Shown: positions 4,946 through 12,012 of the stretch, piece by piece
Layout of the letters: each line of letters begins with the position of its first letter
Position numbering within the stretch: position 1 is the stretch's first letter
DNA from: Oscillospiraceae bacterium
Lineage (GTDB): Bacteria > Bacillota_A > Clostridia > Oscillospirales > JAAYXM01
Direction of reading: 5' to 3'
Assembly: GCA_017532355.1 (NCBI GenBank)
Contig: JAFXJK010000028.1
Coordinates: 1 to 15,257 of the forward strand
DNA: 15,257 nucleotides
Notes under the pieces: generated by a model
Told to the model about the DNA's origin: nothing
What the model saw: the letters and a program-made list of their open reading frames with translations, nothing else
Databases searched by the model: none
Position numbers and translations under genes: made by a program

Positions 4946-7081
4946 TTATTCAGCAGTTGTTTCTGCTTCTGCTTTCTTTGCGAGGTCGTTGTAAGCATCC
5001 TTACGGGAGAAGTTTGTTCTGCCCTTATCGTCGATACCCATGAACTTGACCCATGTCATATCGCCAACGTTGAGAACGTCCTCAACCTTTTCAACTCTGC
5101 GGTTTTCAAGCTTGGAGATATGAACCATACCGTCCTTACCCGGAGCGATTTCAACGAATGCACCGATCGGGATGATGCGGACAACCTTACCGTAGTAAAG
5201 CTCGCCGACAACGGGGTCGGAAACGATGGTCTCGATAACCTTCTTTGCATTCTTGCAAGCGTCAGCATCGATAGCGGAGATATAAACGTTGCCGTCATCG
5301 TCGATATCAATCTTTGCGCCTGTGTCTGCAACAATCTTCTGGATAACGCTGCCGCCCTTACCGATGACGTCACGAATCTTTTCGGGATCGATTGTCATGT
5401 GGAGCATCTTCGGAGCGTACTTTGAAAGCTCCTCGCGCGGCTCGGGGATACACGGAAGCATAATCTCATCGAGAATCTGGTATCTTGCATCACGTGTGAT
5501 GGTGAGAGCAGAACGGATGATTTCCGGTGTGAGGCCGTCTGTCTTGAGGTCCATCTGGATAGCTGTGATACCTGCTTTTGTTCCTGCTACCTTGAAGTCC
5601 ATATCGCCATAGAAGTCTTCAACGCCCTGAATATCGATAAATGTGAGCCACTTGTCCTCGTCAGTAACGAGACCGCAGGAGATACCTGCAACCGGAGCCT
5701 TAATCGGAACACCTGCATCCATAAGAGCAAGTGTGGAACCGCAGATAGAACCCTGAGAAGTAGAACCGTTGGAGCTGAGGACCTCGGAAACGAGGCGAAT
5801 GCTGTACGGGAACTCTTCTTCACTCGGGATAACCGGCTCAAGAGCGCGCTCTGCAAGAGCACCGTGACCGATTTCACGACGGCCCGGGCCGCGGCTCGGA
5901 CGAGCTTCACCGACAGAGTATGACGGGAAGTTGTAGTGGTGGATATATCTCTTGAACTCTTCTTCGTAGATAGTGTCAAGCTTCTGCTGGTCAGCGATTG
6001 TACCGAGGGTAGCAACTGTAAGAACCTGTGTCTGGCCACGTGTGAACATACCGCTGCCGTGTGTTCTCGGGAGAACGCCTACTTCTGCAGCGAGCGGACG
6101 GATTTCGTCAAGAGCACGGCCGTCAACACGCTTGCCCTCGAGGAGCCACTGACGGACAACGATCTTCTGGAGCTTGTAGAGGCACTCGCCGAGGAACTGC
6201 TCCATATCGGGATACTTTTCGATGTATTCTTCGATAAGCTCATCGGAAAGAACCTTGAGGCGTTTGTCGCGGATTGTCTTATCGTCTGTATCCATGCATT
6301 CGCGGACGCGGTCAAGGATGTTTGCCTTGAGCTCTTCATAAAGCTCGTCGTTGAATTCAACATGGTCGTACTCGAACTTCTCAAGGCCGATTTCCTCGCG
6401 GATGCCCTCGATGAACTTTACAACCTTCTTGATTTCTTCATGAGCAAGCATAATACCGTCGAACATAACGTCTTCCGGAATCTGCTGTGCGCCTGCTTCA
6501 ATCATAACAACCTTTGCTGCAGTACCTGCAACCGTGAGGTTAAGTGTGCTCTTCTCACGCTCAGCGCTTGTCGGGTTAACGACGTAAGCACCGTCAACAT
6601 AGCCGATTGAAACGCCTGCAATCGGGCCGTTCCACGGAATGTCGGAGATAGAGAGAGCGATGGAAGTACCAATCATACCTGCAATTTCAGGTGCGTTGTC
6701 ATTATCAACGGAGAGAACCGTGATAGAAACTGCAACGTCATTGCGAAGGTCCTTCGGGAAGAGCGGACGGATAGGTCTGTCGATAAGACGTGATGTGAGG
6801 ATAGCACGCTCGCTCGGACGACCCTCACGGCGCATAAAGCTACCCGGGATACGACCTACAGAGTAAAGACGCTCTTCAAAGTCAACAGCAAGCGGGAAGA
6901 AATCGATGCCTGCACGGGGCTTGTCCGAAGCTGTTGCAGTGACAAGAACTACTGTCTCGCCGTAACGGACGAGGCAGGAGCCGTTTGCAAGACCTGCCAT
7001 CTTACCTGTCTCAACGACAAGAGGACGGCCTGCGAACTCGGTTTCGAAAACTTTGTTTTTTGAGAAAACCATTTTTTTCAT
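4946..7081 (-). CDS. pnp: Polyribonucleotide nucleotidyltransferase (PNPase)
   Basis: The 711-aa protein is full length for bacterial PNPase (about 700 aa), a phosphorolytic 3'-5' exoribonuclease of mRNA decay. Two RNase PH domains cover about 10-230 and 315-545, separated by an all-helical linker. The active-site region GDMDFKVAGT is at 492-501. A KH domain follows with its GKGG loop at 574-577, then an S1 domain from about residue 626 (YYGKVVRIIPIGAFVEI). The C-terminal tail is short and acidic. AAGGAG lies about 9 nt before the chosen ATG; an ATG three codons later is an alternative. It follows rpsO on the same strand, the common bacterial order. A long imperfect hairpin in the leader (7114-7204) resembles in position the RNase III-processed leader through which PNPase represses itself in E. 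coli. Confidence 0.97.
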   Translation of the reverse strand: MKKMVFSKNKVFETEFAGRPLVVETGKMAGLANGSCLVRYGETVVLVTATASDKPRAGIDFFPLAVDFEERLYSVGRIPGSFMRREGRPSERAILTSRLIDRPIRPLFPKDLRNDVAVSITVLSVDNDNAPEIAGMIGTSIALSISDIPWNGPIAGVSIGYVDGAYVVNPTSAEREKSTLNLTVAGTAAKVVMIEAGAQQIPEDVMFDGIMLAHEEIKKVVKFIEGIREEIGLEKFEYDHVEFNDELYEELKANILDRVRECMDTDDKTIRDKRLKVLSDELIEEYIEKYPDMEQFLGECLYKLQKIVVRQWLLEGKRVDGRALDEIRPLAAEVGVLPRTHGSGMFTRGQTQVLTVATLGTIADQQKLDTIYEEEFKRYIHHYNFPSYSVGEARPSRGPGRREIGHGALAERALEPVIPSEEEFPYSIRLVSEVLSSNGSTSQGSICGSTLALMDAGVPIKAPVAGISCGLVTDEDKWLTFIDIQGVEDFYGDMDFKVAGTKAGITAIQMDLKTDGLTPEIIRSALTITRDARYQILDEIMLPCIPEPREELSKYAPKMLHMTIDPEKIRDVIGKGGSVIQKIVADTGAKIDIDDDGNVYISAIDADACKNAKKVIETIVSDPVVGELYYGKVVRIIPIGAFVEIAPGKDGMVHISKLENRRVEKVEDVLNVGDMTWVKFMGIDDKGRTNFSRKDAYNDLAKKAEAETTAE

Positions 7082-7113
7082 TTTTCTTCGCTCCTTTTAA
7101 ATAATTCTACGGA

Positions 7114-7204
7114 GCTTTTTCGTTTTGGGTTTAGCACTTGCAGCCGCCGTCAAGCATTTTTGGCGAAAGCTCCAATTGCTAAACAAAACCATACACGAAA
7201 AAGC
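7114..7204 (-). promoter_or_regulatory. Long imperfect hairpin in the pnp leader, candidate autoregulatory element
   Basis: On the + strand 7114-7122 pairs with 7196-7204 (9 bp), 7123-7126 with 7185-7188 (4 bp), and 7129-7136 with 7177-7184 (8 bp). Small bulges separate the blocks, and the 40-nt apical part can fold further (for example CGCC with GGCG). The element begins about 32 nt upstream of the pnp start codon and fills much of the rpsO-pnp gap. In E. coli, RNase III cuts such a leader hairpin and PNPase then degrades it to repress its own translation. The parallel here is by position and shape only. Confidence 0.55.
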
Positions 7205-7219
7205 GCCTGATTGTTTTTA

Positions 7220-7247
7220 TCCCCCGGACGGAGCTCCGTCCGGGGGA
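7220..7247. repeat. Perfect 28-nt GC-rich palindrome after rpsO
   Basis: The 28 nt are perfectly self-complementary and would form a 12-bp stem with an AGCT loop, starting 12 nt beyond the rpsO stop codon. On the minus strand it is followed by ATAAAAACAATC and not by a T-run. It therefore probably does not terminate efficiently but could stabilise the rpsO mRNA 3' end after processing. Confidence 0.7.
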
Positions 7248-7258
7248 CTTGGTTTCGA

Positions 7259-7525
7259 CTACTTACGGAGTCCGAGTTTTGCTACGATTGCACGGTAGCG
7301 CTCAACATCCTTCTTCTGAAGGTAGTTGAGAAGGCTGCGGCGACGACCGACCATCTTAAGAAGGCCGCGGCGGCTGTGGTTGTCCTTATGATGTACCTTG
7401 AGATGCTCTGTGAGCTCTGTGATACGCTCTGTAAGAACTGCAATCTGGACCTCAGGAGAACCTGTGTCTGTCTCGTGGAGACGGTTATTTGCGATAACCT
7501 CTGTCTTCTTTTCCTTGAGAATCAT
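7259..7525 (-). CDS. rpsO: Small ribosomal subunit protein uS15
   Basis: The 88 aa match the standard S15 length of about 89. The core [39 protein letters not shown] contains the conserved HxxDxHSRRGLL and GRRR(S/R)LLxYL segments that contact 16S rRNA. S15 is a primary binder of the 30S platform. AAGGTG lies 7 nt before the ATG. A good promoter lies at 7661-7689, leaving a leader of about 130 nt with hairpins. pnp follows without an obvious intrinsic terminator between them, so a joint transcript is likely. Confidence 0.98.
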   Translation of the reverse strand: MILKEKKTEVIANNRLHETDTGSPEVQIAVLTERITELTEHLKVHHKDNHSRRGLLKMVGRRRSLLNYLQKKDVERYRAIVAKLGLRK

Positions 7526-7583
7526 TTTTCTTCACCTTTCTTTCTTATTTTCCCCAAAATCGAAGTATTCGGTGGGTGAACTC

Positions 7584-7654
7584 CCCGTATGACGGGCGTT
7601 ATATCCGAAAACTGCGAAACGGGTGCATGCCGAAAGTATGGCACTTTAGCATGC
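7584..7654 (-). promoter_or_regulatory. Structured rpsO 5' leader, candidate S15 autoregulatory element
   Basis: Two stems can form in the leader transcript. The first pairs GCATGC (7625-7630) with GCATGC (7649-7654), with an inner AAAGT/ACTTT stem (7633-7637 with 7643-7647). The second is CCCGT/ACGGG around 7584-7596 with a 3-nt loop. rpsO leaders in several bacterial phyla bind S15 through varied structures. I cannot match this one to a described class. Confidence 0.4.
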
Positions 7655-7660
7655 TTAACC

Positions 7661-7689
7661 ATTCTAACATACCTTTTGTTAAAAGTAAA
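7661..7689 (-). promoter_or_regulatory. Sigma-A promoter for rpsO-pnp
   Basis: On the minus strand TTTACT (7684-7689), a 17-nt spacer and TAGAAT (7661-7666), the latter preceded by TGT, an extended -10. It is divergent from the SLOG promoter at 7723-7751. Confidence 0.65.
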
Positions 7690-7722
7690 TACTTTTTTGA
7701 TTTTTTATCATTAAAAATTTTT

Positions 7723-7751
7723 TTGCCATTACATATAAAATGTGATACAAT
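7723..7751 (+). promoter_or_regulatory. Sigma-A promoter for the SLOG-nnrD-alr operon
   Basis: TTGCCA (7723-7728), a 17-nt spacer and TACAAT (7746-7751) preceded by TGA. It lies 29 nt before the second SLOG gene. No other clear promoter is seen until the one at 10825, so the genes through alr probably depend on it. Confidence 0.7.
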
Positions 7752-7779
7752 ATCATTATACGTAATATGAGGTTATTTT

Positions 7780-8256
7780 ATGGATGACAAAATTTGCTCT
7801 TTTTCAGGGCACAGGCAGATTTTAAAAATACACTCAACCGCGCTTTGCGAGCTTCTCTCCGACACGATTGACACGCTCATCACCTCGGGAGTACACACTT
7901 TCCGAAGCGGCGGTGCGCTGGGGTTTGACCTTCTCGCCGCAGGCTGCGTTCTTGCAAAAAAGCGGAACAACCCCGACATACAGCTCCACATGATTCTCCC
8001 CTGCCGCGACCAGTCCGCGCGTTGGGCAGAGAAATTCAAACGCGCTTATAACAACATCCTCTCCGCCGCAGACGAGATAACTTATGTTTCCGAGAATTAT
8101 GACAAGCTCTGCATGCAGAGGCGGAATCAGGCTCTCGTGGACGGTGCAGACATTCTCCTGTGCTATCTCACGCGTTCATTCGGCGGCACGATGAATACCG
8201 CAAACTATGCGTATGACAAAAACCTCAAGATTATAAACCTTGCAAATCTTCTCTGA
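7780..8256 (+). CDS. SLOG-family (DUF1273/YpsA-like) nucleotide-binding protein, host-like copy
   Basis: This 158-aa paralogue of the protein at 4378 shares the same motif order: CSFSGHR (6-12), SGGALGFDLLAAG (43-55), RRNQALVDGAD (114-124) and GGTMNT (135-140). These fit the DUF1273 branch of the SLOG superfamily, which is thought to bind nucleotide-type ligands. ATGAGG is 7 nt upstream of the ATG. Codon and base composition match the neighbouring genes, unlike the AT-rich copy. It leads the operon and is 13 nt before nnrD. Pairing of a presumed nucleotide sensor with a nicotinamide-nucleotide repair enzyme is suggestive, but its function is unknown. Confidence 0.8.
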   Translation: MDDKICSFSGHRQILKIHSTALCELLSDTIDTLITSGVHTFRSGGALGFDLLAAGCVLAKKRNNPDIQLHMILPCRDQSARWAEKFKRAYNNILSAADEITYVSENYDKLCMQRRNQALVDGADILLCYLTRSFGGTMNTANYAYDKNLKIINLANLL

Positions 8257-8269
8257 GAGGTGAAAAGCT

Positions 8270-9085
8270 TTGAAGGAGATTACAAAAGCTGATATTTTGC
8301 TTCCTAAAAGAGACCGAGTCTCCCACAAAGGCGATTTCGGACGTGTTCTTTTAATCTGCGGAAGTAAAAAATACACGGGCGCAGCATACTTTGCAGCCGA
8401 AGCAGCGGTTAACACGGGAAGCGGTCTTGTTTTTCTCGCAGTCCCCGAAAAGATACGATCCGTTCTCGCCGCAAAGCTGAATGAACCAATCCTCGTCTCG
8501 CGCCGTACAAAAAGCATCGGTTTTGATGCAACGCTTTTCGGCTGCGGAGTCGGTCTTTCGCGCGAAAGCCTCCGCATTTTAAAAAGAGAGCTTTCGCAGG
8601 CAGGCTCCCCTCTCGTTCTTGACGCAGATGCGATTACACTTATGGCACGGCACAGCCTTTCACCAGGTGCTTCAAAGCGCGAGATTGTTCTTACTCCTCA
8701 CGAGGGTGAATTCAAACGCCTCGTCCCCGACTTTTCAAGCGACAGACGGGAAGAGTTTGCCCGAAACTTCGCAAAGGAAAACGGGTGCATACTCGTTCTC
8801 AAAGGTCACCGCACACTTACGGCTACACCGAGTGGCGAGGTCTTTATAAACACGACAGGAAACCCCGGTATGGCAAAGGGCGGAAGCGGTGATGTGCTTT
8901 CAGGAATCATCACCTCACTCATCGGCCAGGGCATACCGTCTGAAAAGGCCGCATATATTGGAGTGTGGTTGCACGGCGCGGCAGGCGACAAAGCCGCCGA
9001 AATCTTCGGAGAGTACTCAATGACACCGACAGATATGCTGAGTAGCCTCAAATCAACTATATGCGAGGTGTCAAGATCAGATTGA
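8270..9085 (+). CDS. nnrD: ADP-dependent NAD(P)H-hydrate dehydratase
   Basis: The enzyme converts damaged (S)-NADHX/NADPHX back to NADH/NADPH using ADP, in the cytosol. The 271-aa protein corresponds to the C-terminal dehydratase half of bifunctional Nnr proteins; the epimerase half (NnrE) is not in the window. Visible motifs are GDFGRVLLICGS (21-32), the substrate-site LTPHEGEF (141-148) and the nucleotide-binding GNPGMAKGGSGDVLSG (197-212), with D208 the probable catalytic aspartate. The start is TTG at 8270, with GAGAGGTG upstream. The gene is 13 nt after the SLOG gene and overlaps or nearly overlaps the lipoprotein gene downstream. Confidence 0.93.
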   Translation: MKEITKADILLPKRDRVSHKGDFGRVLLICGSKKYTGAAYFAAEAAVNTGSGLVFLAVPEKIRSVLAAKLNEPILVSRRTKSIGFDATLFGCGVGLSRESLRILKRELSQAGSPLVLDADAITLMARHSLSPGASKREIVLTPHEGEFKRLVPDFSSDRREEFARNFAKENGCILVLKGHRTLTATPSGEVFINTTGNPGMAKGGSGDVLSGIITSLIGQGIPSEKAAYIGVWLHGAAGDKAAEIFGEYSMTPTDMLSSLKSTICEVSRSD

Positions 9086-9657
9086 GAATACGGCGTTTTC
9101 TGAGCGTTCTTCTTATTTCTCTTTTTCTCTCTTCCTGCTCTGCAGGCAAGGGTGATGTAAAAGAGCTTTCGGAATCTCTTTCTTCCATAACAAACGCAAG
9201 CTACACCGCGAAAATCACGGCAATCTTTCCCTCCCGTGAAGCAGTCTTTACGATAAGCCATACGCATACACCCGACGGAGACCGCGCATCTGTCATCGCA
9301 CCTGCAGAGGTTGCAGGCACGACCTATACCGTATCGGGTGAGGAGGGCTTTCTCGAATTTGACGGAGCGATTCTCGAAATCGGAAAGCTTGACGAAACCG
9401 GGATTTCTCCGTTTTCGTCAATATACTCTCTGCTTAACATCTGGAAAAACGGCGCGTTTTCCGAAATAACGAACAGCGTTATGTATGAAAAAAGCGCATA
9501 TCTCGCTATTGCGCGTGAGGAGAACGATGGCACAGAACTCGAATACAGAACGTGGTTTTCAAAAGATAATCACCTTCCCCTCTATGCAGAAATTTTTTCC
9601 GACGGAAATCGGATAATAACGTGTGAATTTGAAAGGGCGGAACATAACACAAAATGA
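9061..9657 (+). CDS. Predicted LolA-like lipoprotein (YdcC position)
   Basis: The protein of 198 aa has an Arg-rich n-region, a hydrophobic segment (13-23) and a lipobox LSSC with lipidated C26. It should therefore be anchored to the outer face of the membrane. The rest is rich in short beta-strand-like stretches ending in YRTWFSKDNHLPLYAEIFSDG, which recalls the curved-sheet LolA/LppX fold. In Bacillus the LolA-like lipoprotein YdcC lies directly before alr and mazF, the same position as here, which strengthens the assignment. The ATG overlaps the end of nnrD by 25 nt and has no clear ribosome binding site. A TTG at 9082, touching the nnrD stop and preceded by GAGGTG, is an alternative start. 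It overlaps alr by 4 nt. Confidence 0.7.
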   Translation: MRGVKIRLRIRRFLSVLLISLFLSSCSAGKGDVKELSESLSSITNASYTAKITAIFPSREAVFTISHTHTPDGDRASVIAPAEVAGTTYTVSGEEGFLEFDGAILEIGKLDETGISPFSSIYSLLNIWKNGAFSEITNSVMYEKSAYLAIAREENDGTELEYRTWFSKDNHLPLYAEIFSDGNRIITCEFERAEHNTK

Positions 9658-10787
9658 AAATTTTAAATCGGACAGAAGCGACGGTAAGCCTCGCGAACCT
9701 CGCGCATAACTTCAACGAAATAAAAAGACATACCGGCGACGCTGACATCATCGCAGTCGTTAAAGCTGATGCTTACGGTCACGGTTCAGTTGAGGTCGCA
9801 CGCCTTTTTGAGAAGCTCGGTGCGGCAATCCTCGCAGTTGCCTGCCTTGACGAGGCTCTTGAGCTTCGCACAAGCGGCATCTCCGCTCCAATAATGATTC
9901 TCGGCGCAACTCCCGTTCATTTTGTTCCGATTCTTTCAAAACACAGTATCATTCAGTCCGTCCACAGCTTTGATTACGCAAAGGAGCTTGCAGGCGCAGC
10001 TTCAGCGCTCGGCGAAGCAGTTGCGGTGCACATAAAGCTTGACACAGGCATGTCCCGCTTCGGGCTTTACGCGCACAAAGCTTCTCTTGAACACGCAGCG
10101 GAAGAAGCTCTCGCAATCTCAAATCTTGACGGACTTCGCGCAGATGGAATATTTACACACTTTGCAGAGGCGGAAAATCCCGATACATCCTTTACGGATG
10201 AACAGTTTGAAAACTTCATTGCAGTTTGCGATATTCTGAAATCGCACGGCAAAACCTTCAAATTTTGCCATTGCGCAAACAGCGCAGCTGTGGTAAACTA
10301 TAAGAGAGCACACCTTTCCTGCGTAAGACCGGGTCTCTTGCTTTACGGATACTATCCTTCATCGGAAAACACTGTGGCACTTGACCTGCGTCCGGCACTT
10401 ACTCTCAAAAGCATTATTGCAGATATCCGTGACATAAAGAAGGGTGACTCCATAAGCTATAACAGAACCTTCATAGCAGAGCACGATATGAAGGTCGCCG
10501 TTGTCTGTTGCGGCTATGCCGACGGTATCTCGCGCGCACTTTCAAACCGCGGCGCGTTTTTGATAAACGGACATCGCGCACCCATCGTAGGTAACGTCTG
10601 TATGGACTTAACTGTCGTCGATGTCAGCGACATTCCGGATATCAAGCCGTTTGACGAAGTTGTCATCTTCGGTGAGCAGAACGGCTCCGCTCTTTCCCCG
10701 AATGAGCTCGCCTCGCTTTCCGGAACAATTACATACGAACTTCTTACATCTATTTCAAAGCGCGTTCCCCGCACATATTGCGACTGA
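9654..10787 (+). CDS. alr: Alanine racemase
   Basis: The PLP-dependent enzyme interconverts L- and D-alanine for peptidoglycan. The 377-aa length is typical. AVVKADAYGHG (34-44) carries the PLP-binding Lys37. KLDTGMSRFG (128-137) and the C-terminal-domain stretch SISYNRTF (266-273) with catalytic Tyr269 are also present, as is GNVCMDLTVVDVS, the usual second-domain signature. Its ATG overlaps the lipoprotein stop codon (ATGA), which indicates translational coupling. A 138-bp gap then separates it from mazF. Confidence 0.97.
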   Translation: MKILNRTEATVSLANLAHNFNEIKRHTGDADIIAVVKADAYGHGSVEVARLFEKLGAAILAVACLDEALELRTSGISAPIMILGATPVHFVPILSKHSIIQSVHSFDYAKELAGAASALGEAVAVHIKLDTGMSRFGLYAHKASLEHAAEEALAISNLDGLRADGIFTHFAEAENPDTSFTDEQFENFIAVCDILKSHGKTFKFCHCANSAAVVNYKRAHLSCVRPGLLLYGYYPSSENTVALDLRPALTLKSIIADIRDIKKGDSISYNRTFIAEHDMKVAVVCCGYADGISRALSNRGAFLINGHRAPIVGNVCMDLTVVDVSDIPDIKPFDEVVIFGEQNGSALSPNELASLSGTITYELLTSISKRVPRTYCD

Positions 10788-10824
10788 ATAGCATAGAATG
10801 TTCCGGAGGGCAAATGAGAATTTT

Positions 10825-10852
10825 TTGAAATTTTCAAAGTGCTGATTAAAAT
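10825..10852 (+). promoter_or_regulatory. Candidate promoter upstream of mazF
   Basis: TTGAAA (10825-10830), a 16-nt spacer and TAAAAT (10847-10852). The -35 box overlaps an odd palindrome, TTTGAAA-T-TTTCAAA (10824-10838), a possible operator. If real, mazF can be expressed independently of alr. Confidence 0.45.
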
Positions 10853-10925
10853 ATGCATGCTCGTGGAAAAATATAGTTGTCGAAAGCTTTTCGGCTACTA
10901 CATTCCTTCGGAGCGTGAATATATC

Positions 10926-11282
10926 GTGAACTACAGTATAAAACGCGGAGACATCTATTATGCTGACTTAAGCCCCGTCATCGGCAGCGAACAGGGCGGT
11001 ATGCGCCCGGTCCTGATAATACAGAACGACGTTGGAAACCGCCACAGTCCGACGGTGATTGCGGCAGCGATAACGTCACAGACGAGCAAGGCAAAGCTTC
11101 CCACGCACATTGAGCTCGGCGGCAAGAACTTCGGGCTTGCGCGCGACTCTGTTGTTTTGCTTGAGCAGGTGCGCACCATCGACAAGACACGGCTCAAGGA
11201 GAAAATGGGAAGACTTGACGAGAATCTCATGCATCGCGTTGACGATGCTATTGCCGTAAGCTTCGGGCTTTCGGGAAACTGA
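10926..11282 (+). CDS. mazF: MazF/PemK-family endoribonuclease toxin (NdoA-like)
   Basis: The 118-aa product from the GTG at 10926 aligns end to end with the ~116-aa MazF/NdoA of Bacillus. It shows [21 protein letters not shown] (5-25), [11 protein letters not shown] (25-35) and AAAITSQ (46-52). R27 and T50 correspond to the catalytic Arg and Thr of Bacillus MazF, a sequence-specific mRNA interferase. The frame is open upstream to a GTG at 10839, but the extra 29 residues have no counterpart in the family. GGAG lies about 12 nt before the chosen GTG, a rather long spacing. The neighbour order matches Bacillus (lipoprotein, alr, toxin), but the antitoxin gene expected between alr and mazF is absent. 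The active-site residues are intact, so it is not obviously inactivated. Confidence 0.88.
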   Translation: MNYSIKRGDIYYADLSPVIGSEQGGMRPVLIIQNDVGNRHSPTVIAAAITSQTSKAKLPTHIELGGKNFGLARDSVVLLEQVRTIDKTRLKEKMGRLDENLMHRVDDAIAVSFGLSGN

Positions 11283-11314
11283 TTGCAAAAGATAATTTTT
11301 GGAGGTATGTCAAA

Positions 11315-11932
11315 ATGAACCAAAAGAGATGGAAGGCAATTACCGCAGCAGCTATCCTCGTAATTATCATTACTGCAGGAATTTTTGCGTTCGCCGCTGA
11401 ATATGGAACTTCGGATGACCCTCTTGTCAGCCTGAGTTACATAGAAAGCGTGCTTGCACCGCAAATCCGCGAAGAGGCTGACAAGATAATTGCAGAAAAG
11501 ACTGCCAACCTCGGAACTGAAATAGAGGCAAAAATCAACTCCATTTCAAGCGAGATTGACGAAAAAATCGCAGGATATACCTCGAAAAGCGCAGAGGAGA
11601 TTGTAACTGATGCGTTTGTCGCAAACGTTGCAGATAAGGTCTCGGCAAAGGTCGGCGGCGGTGCAACTTCCTCAACCTTCACTCTCGTTAAGCTCAAGGC
11701 CGGACAGACGCTCACCGCAAAGGTCGGCTGCGAAGCTCTTCTCCGCATCGGCTCTGCAACTTGCGTTTCTTCCGGCACCCCCGGTCTCATCGATATGACA
11801 ACGGCAGGTGACCTTGCCGGCGGCAAGGCTCTTGAGAAAAACCACCTTTACCTCTGTACGGTTGACGGTCGCGGCATAAAAGCAAAAAGCGACATCACAA
11901 TCCTCGTACGCGGACCGTATTCAATTTCTTAA
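11315..11932 (+). CDS. Secreted or membrane-anchored coiled-coil protein of unknown function
   Basis: The 205-aa protein has a single N-terminal hydrophobic segment (about 9-28: AAAILVIIITAGIFAFA), either an uncleaved anchor or a signal peptide with cleavage near the AEY. Residues about 45-110 are helix-forming and charged, with a heptad-like pattern (coiled coil likely). The C-terminal ~85 residues are Gly/Thr-rich and beta-like: GQTLTAK (129-135), ALLRIGSAT, PGLIDMTTAGDL, KNHLYLCTVDGRG. I recall similar C-terminal domains in uncharacterised exported proteins of Clostridia, but cannot name a function. GGAGG is well placed before the ATG, 32 nt after mazF, so it is probably the last gene of that transcript; a strong terminator follows. 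Confidence 0.75.
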   Translation: MNQKRWKAITAAAILVIIITAGIFAFAAEYGTSDDPLVSLSYIESVLAPQIREEADKIIAEKTANLGTEIEAKINSISSEIDEKIAGYTSKSAEEIVTDAFVANVADKVSAKVGGGATSSTFTLVKLKAGQTLTAKVGCEALLRIGSATCVSSGTPGLIDMTTAGDLAGGKALEKNHLYLCTVDGRGIKAKSDITILVRGPYSIS

Positions 11933-11949
11933 ATACCTCACATAAGATA

Positions 11950-11982
11950 AAAAGCTGTTGCAAGGCTCTTGCAACAGCTTTT
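11950..11982 (+). terminator. Strong Rho-independent terminator
   Basis: A perfect 15-bp stem (11950-11964 with 11968-11982), a 3-nt loop and a CTTTTTT tail. It ends the transcript through the coiled-coil protein and lies only 30 nt before the next start codon on the same strand. Confidence 0.93.
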
Positions 11983-12012
11983 CTTTTTTATAAATTTCGG
12001 GGAGGCATCACA

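Noticed and set aside
5936..6610. Open plus-strand frame of 224 codons opposite pnp
   Set aside because: It lies entirely antisense to a well-conserved PNPase sequence and shows no domain or start signal.
7220..7247. 28-nt palindrome as an intrinsic terminator of rpsO
   Set aside because: No T-run follows on either strand, so it was recorded as a palindrome or stabilising hairpin instead.
10814..10828. Antitoxin or leader peptide from the ATG at 10814
   Set aside because: It has a GGAGGG site but reads only four codons before a stop, too short for an antitoxin; a leader-peptide role cannot be supported.
10839..10925. N-terminal extension of MazF to a GTG at 10839
   Set aside because: The 29 added residues have no counterpart in the family, overlap the promoter-like sequence and lack a ribosome binding site.
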